From an uncultured Roseateles sp. (GTDB lineage Bacteria > Pseudomonadota > Gammaproteobacteria > Burkholderiales > Burkholderiaceae_C): DNA of 64,000 nt. The stretch spans positions 5,456,001 to 5,520,000 of the forward strand of contig NZ_OY729424.1 in assembly GCF_963422335.1 (NCBI RefSeq), given 5' to 3'. Below the pieces are notes generated by a model. The model was not told where the DNA came from. It ran no database searches and saw only the letters and a list, made by a program, of their open reading frames with translations. Made by a program: the position numbers and the translations under genes. Positions 56,596-64,000 of this stretch are shown here, piece by piece (positions within the stretch are counted from its first letter, which is position 1; each line of letters begins with the position of its first letter).

Positions 56596-59500
56596 ATGGC
56601 CGATGCGTACACTGCCCGGCACGCCAGCTCGCCCCCGACAATGCCCTCACAGCTCTCCCTGCTTCCCCAGGACATGACCGCCTTGCGCGGCATCCTGGGC
56701 GTGCTCAGCGATCCGGTGCTGCTGCTGGACCGCCGCCTGCACATCAGCGAGCTCAACCCCGCGGCGCGGCAGCTGCTGGGCGTCACCCCAGGCAGCGCCG
56801 AGGCGCTGCGCAGCACCAACGGCAGCGCCCTGCTGGTCTGGCTGACCAAGGCCAGCACCGCACTGAACACCAAGCGCCTGCCGCCGCCGGCCCCGCAGCT
56901 GGCCCTGCCCGATGGGCGCGTCGGCACCCTGACCCTGGTGCGGCTGCAGGCCGGGCATCTGGACGACGCCCGCTGGATGCTGCAGGTCCGCGTGGGCGAT
57001 GCCGCAAGCGGCTCCGCGCTCACGCCTTTGGCGCCATTGGCCGTGGCCGAACCCGCCGCCGACTGGCGCGCCGAGCTGAGTGCCGAGCATGCGGCGCGCG
57101 AGCATGCCGAACGCTGGCTGCACGAACTGGAGCAGTGGCTGGACCTGAGCCCCATGGGAATGGCCCTGTTCGACGAGACCGGACTGCTGCTGCGCAGCAA
57201 TGCCAACTTCGCCGCCTTGTCGCTGGAACTGCCGGCCACCCTGCACGAAGCTCCGCCGGCGCTGCAGCAACTGCTGGGCTGGCATGAGGGCCGGCCGCGC
57301 GCCGATCTGCAGCCCGGGGCACGCCAGGTCGAGACCCAGTGCACCCTGCTCGACCCGCAGGGCCGCACGCGCTGGCTGCGCTCGCTGGTGCGCTGCCATG
57401 CCACCCAGTCCGGCCACCGGCGCTATATGGCTGTGATCGAGGACCGCAGCCTCGAGGAAGAACGCGACCTCGCCCACCAGCAGATCGACGCGCTGATGGA
57501 CACCGCCGGCGTCGGCCTGGCCACCTTCCAGCAGGACGCCGGCTGGCTGCGGCCGCGCGGCAGCAAGGTTGCCGCGGCCCCCGGCGCCACGCCGCACAGC
57601 CTGGCCAGCCTGCAGGGCGTGGGCCGCGACATCGTCGAGCCCGGCTCGCTGCCCGAATTCGAACGCCTGCAGCAGGCCCTCAAGAAGGGTGACAAGGTCG
57701 AGGTGCGCTATGCCGTGCGCCACCCGGAGCTGGGCCTGCGCTGGCTGCTGACCCGGGTCGAACCGGGCCGGCTGGCCTCGGGCCAGCGCACCACCTCGGT
57801 GGTGACCCTGGACGTGACGGTGCAGCAGCAGGCCCAGGCGCGCAATGCCCAGCTGCTGCACGAACTGACCACCATCATCGACAGCACCAGCGTCGGCATC
57901 GCCTATCTGCGCGGCCACCACCTGGTGCGCTGCAACCAGCGCTTCGAGCAGATGCTCAGCCTGCCCGCGCACATGCCCGCCGGCACCGCGGTCGCCCAGC
58001 TGTTCATCGCCCAGTCCGAGCTGCTGCCACAGATCGACACGGCCCTGCTGGCGCTGGACGCCATCTCCACCTTCGAAGTCGAGTTCGTGCAGCCGGCCAG
58101 CGCCGAGCGCACGCAGCGCTGGCTGTCGCTGTCGCTGCGCCGGGTGCTAGGCTCAAGCCCGATGGGCCATGAGCAGGACGAGGCCATCGCCGTCGTCACC
58201 GATATCAGCCGCCTGAAGATGCAGCAGGCCGAGCTGCAGGCGCTGGCCCATGACCGCGAGCTGATGTTCAGCCTGTCGGATGTGGGCATCGCCATCCTGC
58301 GCCATGGCCGCATCGAACGGGCCAATGGCGCCCTGGCCATGCTCAGCGGCTACCGCATCACCGAGCTGATCGGCCTGGAACATGCGCGGCTGTTCGAGAG
58401 CCCCGAGGACTTCCGCCGCCATGGCCAGGGCCTGGAGGACGGCCTGCGCCGACACGGCCGCTGGAGCGGCGAGCGCCGTCTCAAGCGTCAGGACGGCAGC
58501 GGCTTCTGGGTCCAGGTCAGCAAGCGCCTGATGCACGAGGGCGATCCGGATGGCGGCGTGATCGCCTCCTACGTCAGCGTCGACGAGCGCTGGCGCGCCC
58601 AGCAGTCGCTGCTGCTGCAGACCGAGCGCACGCGCGCCATCCTGGACTCGGTGCTCGTGGGCATCGTCACCGTCGGCCGTGGCGGCATCGAGTGGATGAA
58701 CCGCTCGGCGCGGCGCATGTTCGGCGGCGATCTGGCCGAGTTCGTCGGCCAGCCGATGAGCATCGTCGCCACCCCCGAGCCCGACCACCCGCTGCGCCAG
58801 ACCCACTATCTCGACGAGCTGACCGAGGGCCAGGCCGAAACCTTTGAGTGTCGACTCAGGGGTCGTGACGGGCGCGAGTTCTGGGTCGTCGGCAATGCCG
58901 TCGTCACCGGGCTGGAGGCCAGCGGCCGCCAGCTGACCTACGCCCTGCTGGATATCGAACGCCGCCGCCAGGCCGAGGCGCTGACCCTGCAGGCCCAGGC
59001 CTCGCTGCAGCGCATCATCGAGACCGCCCCCCTGGCCATCAGCCTGCACGACGCCGGCACGCTGCGCGTCGAACGGCTGAACCAGGTCGCCGCGGCGCTG
59101 GCCGGCCGCCCGGCCGAGCAGGTGCTGGGGCTGACGCCGGAGCAGATGTTCGGGTCGGACAAGGGCCCGCAGATCGCCGAGGACATGCGCGCCGCCCTGC
59201 ACGTCAGCGAAGTCACGCAGCGCGAGTACCGGCTCAGCGTCGATGGCCAGCCGCGCGTCTGGGACGCCCGCTACCTGCCTCTGATCGACGTCGCCGAGGG
59301 CTCGGCGCAGAACGGCCCGGACCAGCTGCTGCTGGTCGCCAGCGATGTCACCGAGCAGCGCGCCGCCGAGGAGGCACGGCTTCAGGCGGCGATCGCCCAG
59401 CGCGAGCTGCTGGTCAAGGAAGTGCATCATCGCATCAAGAACAATCTGCAGGGCGTGGCCGGCCTGCTGCAGCAGATCGCCCAGCGCCGGCCCGAGGTCA

Positions 59501-60021
59501 AGGCGGTGATCAACGAGGCCGTGGGCCAGGTGCAGGCCATTGCCCAGGTCTACGGCCTGCAGGTCGGTGCCGCCGGACCGCTGCGCCTGCGCAATGTGAT
59601 CGAGGCCATCACAGGCTCGGTGCAACGCATGTTCGGCCGCAGCATCGCCTTCAGCGTGGAAGGCGCCTCGGCGCATCAATGGGCCCTGCCCGAGGCCGAG
59701 TCGATACCGATCGCGCTGTCGCTGAACGAACTGCTGACGAATGCCATCAAGCACAGCAGCGCCGAGGGCAGCGATCAGGGCCAGGTCTCCTGCCGGCTGG
59801 TCTGCGGCGAGGATCAGGTCGTGGTGCAGATCACCAACAGCGGCCACCTGCCCGCGGGATTTGCGCTGTCCAAGGTGCATGGCGGCGTGTCCGGCCTGGG
59901 CCTGGTGCGCGCCCTGCTGCCCCGGCGCAGCGCCAAGTTCACGATGGAGCAGCAGGGTGGCGAGGTGCTGTGCAGCGTGGAACTGAAACCACCGGGCGTG
60001 ACTCTATTGGAGCCGCTGTGA
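56596..60021 (+). CDS. Multi-PAS sensor kinase of the HisKA_2 type
   Basis: A protein of about 1141 residues made of five to six PAS-like domains followed by a HisKA_2/HATPase kinase core. No membrane segments are seen, so it is cytoplasmic. PAS starts are visible at VLSDPVLLLDRRLHISELNP, LSPMGMALFDETGLLLRSNA, SDVGIAILRHGRIERANGAL, SVLVGIVTVGRGGIEWMNRS and TAPLAISLHDAGTLRVERLN. The phospho-His box is KEVHHRIKNNLQGVAGLLQQ (about residue 944). The HATPase N box is LSLNELLTNAIKHSS. Such kinases often pair with ANTAR or other non-DNA-binding regulators, as here. Two ATG starts (56596 and 56641) are possible; neither has a clear ribosome-binding site. Ligands are unknown. Confidence 0.9.
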   Translation: MADAYTARHASSPPTMPSQLSLLPQDMTALRGILGVLSDPVLLLDRRLHISELNPAARQLLGVTPGSAEALRSTNGSALLVWLTKASTALNTKRLPPPAPQLALPDGRVGTLTLVRLQAGHLDDARWMLQVRVGDAASGSALTPLAPLAVAEPAADWRAELSAEHAAREHAERWLHELEQWLDLSPMGMALFDETGLLLRSNANFAALSLELPATLHEAPPALQQLLGWHEGRPRADLQPGARQVETQCTLLDPQGRTRWLRSLVRCHATQSGHRRYMAVIEDRSLEEERDLAHQQIDALMDTAGVGLATFQQDAGWLRPRGSKVAAAPGATPHSLASLQGVGRDIVEPGSLPEFERLQQALKKGDKVEVRYAVRHPELGLRWLLTRVEPGRLASGQRTTSVVTLDVTVQQQAQARNAQLLHELTTIIDSTSVGIAYLRGHHLVRCNQRFEQMLSLPAHMPAGTAVAQLFIAQSELLPQIDTALLALDAISTFEVEFVQPASAERTQRWLSLSLRRVLGSSPMGHEQDEAIAVVTDISRLKMQQAELQALAHDRELMFSLSDVGIAILRHGRIERANGALAMLSGYRITELIGLEHARLFESPEDFRRHGQGLEDGLRRHGRWSGERRLKRQDGSGFWVQVSKRLMHEGDPDGGVIASYVSVDERWRAQQSLLLQTERTRAILDSVLVGIVTVGRGGIEWMNRSARRMFGGDLAEFVGQPMSIVATPEPDHPLRQTHYLDELTEGQAETFECRLRGRDGREFWVVGNAVVTGLEASGRQLTYALLDIERRRQAEALTLQAQASLQRIIETAPLAISLHDAGTLRVERLNQVAAALAGRPAEQVLGLTPEQMFGSDKGPQIAEDMRAALHVSEVTQREYRLSVDGQPRVWDARYLPLIDVAEGSAQNGPDQLLLVASDVTEQRAAEEARLQAAIAQRELLVKEVHHRIKNNLQGVAGLLQQIAQRRPEVKAVINEAVGQVQAIAQVYGLQVGAAGPLRLRNVIEAITGSVQRMFGRSIAFSVEGASAHQWALPEAESIPIALSLNELLTNAIKHSSAEGSDQGQVSCRLVCGEDQVVVQITNSGHLPAGFALSKVHGGVSGLGLVRALLPRRSAKFTMEQQGGEVLCSVELKPPGVTLLEPL

Positions 60022-60106
60022 GCCACTCCAGCTGTTTGAGAGACAATCAGCGTTGGCTGATGGTTCAGACCCGGACCCAGGCCGGCAGCGCCGGAGAACA
60101 AGGCAC

Positions 60107-60700
60107 GTGAGCAACAAAGGGAAGATCCTCGTCGTTGATGATGACCGGCTGGTGCTGGCGACGCTGACGCATGGCCTGGCGCAAGCCGGCTACGACGTGA
60201 TCGACGCCGACAACGGCGACGACGCCATCCTGCTCGCACGCGAGCACCGGCCCGAGCTGGCCCTGCTGGACATTCGCATGGAAGGCATGAGCGGCTTCGA
60301 TGTCGCCGCCTATCTGCGCGAGTATCTGCAGATCCCCTTCATGTTCCTGTCCGCCTTCGCCGACGAGGACACCGTCAACCAGGTCAAGGCCCTGGGCGCG
60401 GTGGCCTATCTGGTCAAGCCGCTGGACATCCACCAGATCGTGCCGGCCGTCGAGGCTGCCTTTGCGCAGACGCGCGAACGCACGCCTCGGGCAATCGACG
60501 AGCCGGTGGCCCAGGCCTCCAACCCGGAGCTGCAGATAGTGTCGGTCGCGGTGGGCGTGCTGATGCATCGCTATTCGCTGTCACGCAGCGAGGCCCTGGC
60601 CCGCTTGCGGCAGATGGGCGACGGCGGCTCGCTGGAGCAGCAGGCCCTGCGCCTGGTCGAGGCGGTGGAGTTGCTGGCCTTGCCGGGTGCGGTGCGCTGA
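60107..60700 (+). CDS. ANTAR-domain response regulator (AmiR/NasT-like)
   Basis: A 197-residue regulator. The receiver domain (ILVVDDDRLVLATLTHGLAQ, phospho-Asp in LALLDIRMEGMSGFD near residue 54) is followed by a helical ANTAR domain (about 140-197, VSVAVGVLMHRYSLSRSEAL then ARLRQMG). ANTAR proteins bind paired RNA hairpins and stop transcription termination. The usual KGILM wording is changed to VGVLM, so RNA binding should be checked. The start is GTG at 60107, preceded by a GGAG about 11 bases upstream. It follows the HisKA_2 kinase by 85 bp, the usual pairing. Its stop abuts that of the converging kinase gene. Confidence 0.9.
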   Translation: MSNKGKILVVDDDRLVLATLTHGLAQAGYDVIDADNGDDAILLAREHRPELALLDIRMEGMSGFDVAAYLREYLQIPFMFLSAFADEDTVNQVKALGAVAYLVKPLDIHQIVPAVEAAFAQTRERTPRAIDEPVAQASNPELQIVSVAVGVLMHRYSLSRSEALARLRQMGDGGSLEQQALRLVEAVELLALPGAVR

Positions 60701-62392
60701 TCAGCGCATCGGCAAGGTGAAGTAGAAGCTCGCGCCCCGCCCCACCTCCGACTCCGCCCAGATATCGCCGCCATGGCGGCGGATGATGCGCCGCACCGAG
60801 GCCAGGCCGACGCCGGTGCCCTGGAAGTCGCTGGCGCTGTGCAGGCGCTGGAACACACCGAACAGGCGGTCAGCGAAGCGCATGTCGAAGCCGGCACCGT
60901 TGTCACGCACCAGATAGACCTGGCGGCCATCGTGCAGCCCATGCTCGAAGCTGATACGCGAGATCTCGCATTTGGCGCTGTACTTCCAGGCATTGCCCAG
61001 CAGATTCTCCAGCGCCACGCGCAGCAGGGTCGGGTCGCCATGGACCTGCATATCGGGCGCCACCTCCACCTCGACCCGTCGTTCCGGCGCATTGCGTTGC
61101 AGGTCGTCGAAGATGTAGCGTGCGAGCTGGCTCAGATTGACCGGCTGCCGCGCCAGCGGCTGGGTCGACAGCTGAGCCAGGGCCAGCAGCGCGTCTATCA
61201 TGCTGTTCATGCGCGCCGCCGCGCCCATCACCCGGTCCAGATGGTCGTTGCCGATGCGGTCCAGCAAGCGGCCGTAGTCTTCCTTCAGGATGCGGGTGAA
61301 GCCCTCGACCACGCGTATCGGTGCACGCAGATCGTGCGAAACGGTGAAGCTGAACGACTCGTGGTCGCTGAGCGTCTGTTGCTGCTGCTGCTCGCCCGCC
61401 GCCGCCGCGGCCTGCGGCCACAGCGACACCAGCAGCTGCCGGCCCTCGCTGTTCTGGGCCAGCGGCGTGCGGCAAAGCACCCAGGCACCGCAGGGTGCGG
61501 GTTCGCCATCGGCCACCGCAGCCAGCGCCTCGCGCACCTGGCCCGGCAGCAGCTCTCGGCACTGGGTCCAGCTCAGGCCGGGCAGCTCTTCGGCGCGGCG
61601 GCCCAGCAGGGTGGCGGCGGCACTGTTCACATTCAGCAACTCCAGTGCGCCACTCTTCTGCTCGAGCAGCAGCAGCGCCGGCCCTGGCAGGGCCTGCAGC
61701 CACTGCAACTGGTCGGCGGCGACTTGCGCGGCGGCCAGGCCGGGCGTCAGCGCATGGGCCGTGCCCAGATAGCCGCTGAAGCGGCCTGCACCGTCGAAAC
61801 AGGGCACGCCACGCAGGCGCCAGCGCCCAGAGAACTGCGCCGCCGCGCCCTGCTCCAGCTGCGCCTGCACGACCACGTCCTGCAGTGGCACCCGCTCGTC
61901 CAGACGCAGGTGCAGGCGGCTGGCCGGGGCCGGGTCAAGATCTGGCCCCACGAGCATGAAACGCTCCCACAGCGTCTGAGTGGCGGCAGCGCCTATCCAG
62001 CTCGAGGCCGGCACGCCCAGAGGGGCCTGCCAGCGCACCAGATGGTGCTCGGCATCGGTCTGCCACTGCCAGTCGGGCAGCAGCTGCGACAGGCTTTGCA
62101 GCTGCACCCGGGCGTCGCGCAAAGGCTCCTGCAGACGCTGGCGCGTCATACGCACGCCCATGTGCCAGCCCAGCGCCGCGAACAGCAGCAGCAGCACGCC
62201 GCACAGCAGGCTCAGCGGCAGCACCAGCAACCAGGCCGGCGCGGCCGATGATGGGGTCGCGGCCAGGCCGTCCCGCAGGCCCAGGGCCAGCAGCACAGTC
62301 ACCAGCAGGGCCAGCAGCAGACCTGCCCCCCACCAGGGGCGGCGCCTGCCGCCCTCACGCCGTTCACTCACACGATCCACCATGCGGGGCAT
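60701..62392 (-). CDS. Membrane sensor histidine kinase with PAS domains
   Basis: A kinase of about 563 residues. Two membrane helices lie near residues 20-38 (GAGLLLALLVTVLLALGL) and 52-75, with a very short periplasmic loop between them. Two PAS-like parts (about 90-330) precede a HisKA domain of the phytochrome type, with the phospho-His in TVSHDLRAPIRVVEGFTRIL, and an HATPase domain (LENLLGNAWKYS, DNGAGFDMRFADRLFGVFQR, GTGVGLASVRRII). The response regulator is unknown; the ANTAR regulator encoded convergently is one candidate. The start is ATG at 62392 or 62383. It is divergent from the last kinase gene. Confidence 0.9.
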   Translation of the reverse strand: MPRMVDRVSERREGGRRRPWWGAGLLLALLVTVLLALGLRDGLAATPSSAAPAWLLVLPLSLLCGVLLLLFAALGWHMGVRMTRQRLQEPLRDARVQLQSLSQLLPDWQWQTDAEHHLVRWQAPLGVPASSWIGAAATQTLWERFMLVGPDLDPAPASRLHLRLDERVPLQDVVVQAQLEQGAAAQFSGRWRLRGVPCFDGAGRFSGYLGTAHALTPGLAAAQVAADQLQWLQALPGPALLLLEQKSGALELLNVNSAAATLLGRRAEELPGLSWTQCRELLPGQVREALAAVADGEPAPCGAWVLCRTPLAQNSEGRQLLVSLWPQAAAAAGEQQQQQTLSDHESFSFTVSHDLRAPIRVVEGFTRILKEDYGRLLDRIGNDHLDRVMGAAARMNSMIDALLALAQLSTQPLARQPVNLSQLARYIFDDLQRNAPERRVEVEVAPDMQVHGDPTLLRVALENLLGNAWKYSAKCEISRISFEHGLHDGRQVYLVRDNGAGFDMRFADRLFGVFQRLHSASDFQGTGVGLASVRRIIRRHGGDIWAESEVGRGASFYFTLPMR

Positions 62393-62474
62393 TGTAAGGA
62401 CGTAAATCCTGTGACCTGTGCCACGCGGCAAGCATCTTTGCATGCTGACCCGCCCGGCCAGCACCAATCGGAGA

Positions 62475-62501
62475 TCAAGTTTGGCCGCCCGCAGACGATG
62501 A
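62475..62501 (+). promoter_or_regulatory. Candidate FliA (sigma-28) promoter before the last sensor kinase gene
   Basis: TCAAGTTT (62475-62482), 11 bases, GACGATGA (62494-62501). This matches the consensus TAAAGTTT-N11-GCCGATAA at 7 of 8 and 6 of 8 with exact spacing, the best such match found in the window. It lies 29 bp before the ATG at 62531, with a GGGAG ribosome-binding site (62514-62518) between. Confidence 0.6.
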
Positions 62502-62530
62502 AGCCCGATAGACGGGAGACTGCCACGCGC

Positions 62531-64000
62531 ATGAGCTGGGGCAGTTCAAAGTACAAGAAGACAGGGATGAAACCAATCATTGACGCCTATCGCCTGATGT
62601 TTGCCCGAGATCAGCCGTCGCAAACCCCGCTGCGCCTGCGGCCGGGGGTCGCCGCCACGCCTGCCCATCGAGCGGCCGAGGCCGGGGTGTCTGCCGTGCT
62701 GCGCGGCATGCAGGTGCTGTGGGACGGCCTGCCCGGCGCGCTGCTGGTGTTCGATCTGGACCATGGCACCCTGCTGCATCGCAACACCGCTGCCAGCCGT
62801 CTGCTCGGCATGGGCTCGCCACAGGCGCCGCTGGACCCGGCACTGTCGGCCTGGCGCCAGCGCCAGCAGTCGCAGGATTGGGCCGAGCAGCCCGCGGCTC
62901 CGGAAGAGTTGCGCCTGGAGCAGGATCGCGGCGAGCGCTGGCTGCAACTGCAGCGCCAGGCCTTGCACCTGGCCGACCCGCCGATGAGCCTGGGCCTGGT
63001 CAGCCTGATCGACGTGACACCACGCCGCCAGCTGGAGCGGGCCCTGCAGGAGAGCGACACGCGTTTTCGCGAGGTCACCGAGGCCATGCGTGAAAGCCTG
63101 TTCGTCACCAACCTGGCCTGGGACACGCTGTACTTCAGCTCACCGCTGCTGCTCGAGATCCTGGGCCTGCAGGCCTCGGCACTGAGCCAGGGGCCGGCCA
63201 TCATCCGCAGCCGCGTCCATCCCGATGACCTGAAGCGCTATGACCAGCGGCTGGAACAGCAAAGCGCCGAGGCGCGGCACTTGCCGGTGGACATCGTCAT
63301 ACGCATCCTGCACCCGGCCAAGGGCCAGCGCTGGATGCGGCTGCGCACCCGCATCCAGCCCCATGGCGCCCAGGGCCAGCTGCGCATCTACGGCATGGTC
63401 GGCGACGTCACCGAGGCCCATGAGCGCCAGCGCGAACTCAAGCGCGCCCGCGACCTGGCCGAGGCCGCCAGCCTGGCCAAGAGCGAGTTCATGGCCAATA
63501 TGAGCCACGAGATACGCACGCCGATGAATGGCATCCTGGGCATGAGCGAGTTGCTGATCGGCACCGCGCTGAGCGCCCAGCAGTCGCGCTATGCCAAGGC
63601 GGTGCAGCGCTCGGGCGAGACCCTGCTGCGCATCATCAACGACATCCTGGACCTGTCACGCGTCGAGGCCGGCAAGCTGGAACTGGAGCATGCCGACTTC
63701 GAGCTGCGTGCCGTGGTCGAGGACACCCTGGAGATGCTGGCCCCCCGTGCCTACGAAAAGGGTCTGGAGCTGAACTTCCGCGAGCGCCCCGGCCTGCCCG
63801 AGCTGGTGCATGGCGATGCACTGCGCCTGCGCCAGGTCTTGATCAATCTGATTGCCAACGCGATCAAGTTCACCGACAGCGGCGAAGTGCTGGTACAGCT
63901 GGACGGCCTGGAGGGCGTGGGAGGCGAGGCCGGCCGCTGGATGCTGGAGTTCCAGGTCATTGATACCGGCATCGGCATCGCCCCGGACGTGCAACCCCGC
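62531..64000 (+). CDS. Sensor histidine kinase, 3' end beyond the window
   Basis: The first 490 residues of a kinase that runs off the window. Two PAS-like domains cover about residues 60-160 and 180-310. A HisKA domain follows with the phospho-His in MANMSHEIRTPMNGILGMSE near residue 325. The HATPase N box LINLIANAIKFTDSGEVLVQ and the G1 box DTGIGI lie close to the window edge. There is no membrane segment, so it is cytoplasmic. The wording of the kinase core is that of hybrid kinases of the BarA/TorS group, so a receiver or Hpt domain may follow outside the window. Start 62531 is preferred for its GGGAG site and the FliA-type promoter; ATG 62567 is an alternative. Confidence 0.9.
   Translation, partial: MSWGSSKYKKTGMKPIIDAYRLMFARDQPSQTPLRLRPGVAATPAHRAAEAGVSAVLRGMQVLWDGLPGALLVFDLDHGTLLHRNTAASRLLGMGSPQAPLDPALSAWRQRQQSQDWAEQPAAPEELRLEQDRGERWLQLQRQALHLADPPMSLGLVSLIDVTPRRQLERALQESDTRFREVTEAMRESLFVTNLAWDTLYFSSPLLLEILGLQASALSQGPAIIRSRVHPDDLKRYDQRLEQQSAEARHLPVDIVIRILHPAKGQRWMRLRTRIQPHGAQGQLRIYGMVGDVTEAHERQRELKRARDLAEAASLAKSEFMANMSHEIRTPMNGILGMSELLIGTALSAQQSRYAKAVQRSGETLLRIINDILDLSRVEAGKLELEHADFELRAVVEDTLEMLAPRAYEKGLELNFRERPGLPELVHGDALRLRQVLINLIANAIKFTDSGEVLVQLDGLEGVGGEAGRWMLEFQVIDTGIGIAPDVQPR

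Noticed and set aside
60693..60708. 16-bp palindrome TGCGCTGATCAGCGCA at the meeting stops of the ANTAR and kinase genes
   Set aside because: It arises because both proteins end in Arg (CGC) followed by TGA on opposite strands. There is no T run, so it is not a convincing terminator.

Overview
The window is a GC-rich, gene-dense piece of a bacterial chromosome. Genes are packed head to tail with many 4-bp ATGA/GTGA overlaps. I saw no mobile element, CRISPR array, tRNA or rRNA gene, and no gap between genes exceeds about 175 bases. Gene content points to a betaproteobacterium of the order Burkholderiales: a DUF3460 gene beside scpA, DUF1841, DUF3305/DUF3306 in a formate dehydrogenase cluster, a PEP-CTERM exported protein, and the flgA-flgM-flgN / flgB-flgL arrangement. 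The Roseateles/Rubrivivax/Leptothrix group is a guess from gene content only.

Layout. 1-9.5 kb: end of an ABC anion-type transporter (ATPase, duplicated permease), argH, two small exported proteins, dinB, a LysR regulator, an FMN-dependent alpha-hydroxy-acid oxidase and an exported M20 carboxypeptidase. 9.6-11.9 kb: a small membrane protein, a PEP-CTERM protein with a structured leader, dcd and an Mpo1-like protein. 11.9-23.5 kb: a twelve-gene minus-strand formate dehydrogenase locus (Mrp, DUF3305, DUF3306, a large polyferredoxin, a TorD-type chaperone, a small Tat protein, FdhA, FdhB, a lipoprotein, FdhC, a secreted Ala/Pro-rich protein, FdhD). 23.6-29.3 kb: metG, a YoaK-type membrane protein, a SulP transporter, DUF3460 and scpA. 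29.3-37.3 kb: a LuxR-type response regulator with a membrane hybrid kinase, a MaoC hydratase, an orphan ParA, KefF/KefC potassium efflux, a TauE/SafE permease, a RutE-like nitroreductase and DUF1841.

37.3-64 kb is a motility and signalling block. A CheB-CheR-PAS fusion overlaps a PAS-GGDEF-EAL protein whose third PAS domain carries FixL-type haem residues. After a bidirectional terminator comes the flagellar rod-hook region, with flgA-flgM-flgN on the minus strand and flgBCDEFGHIJKL on the plus strand. A degenerate EAL-HDOD protein follows flgL. The window ends with a multi-PAS HisKA_2-type kinase paired with an ANTAR response regulator, a membrane kinase on the opposite strand, and a sensor kinase cut by the window edge. 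The region before that last gene holds a good match to a FliA (sigma-28) promoter, as does the region before flgM, which would tie the kinase to the flagellar regulon.

The most interesting signals are the predicted oxygen-sensing c-di-GMP enzyme, the FliA-type promoter before the terminal kinase, the formate dehydrogenase cluster with several proteins of unknown role, and three intergenic inverted repeats of the CCCTA/TAGGG kind. No clearly undescribed system is proven by the sequence alone.
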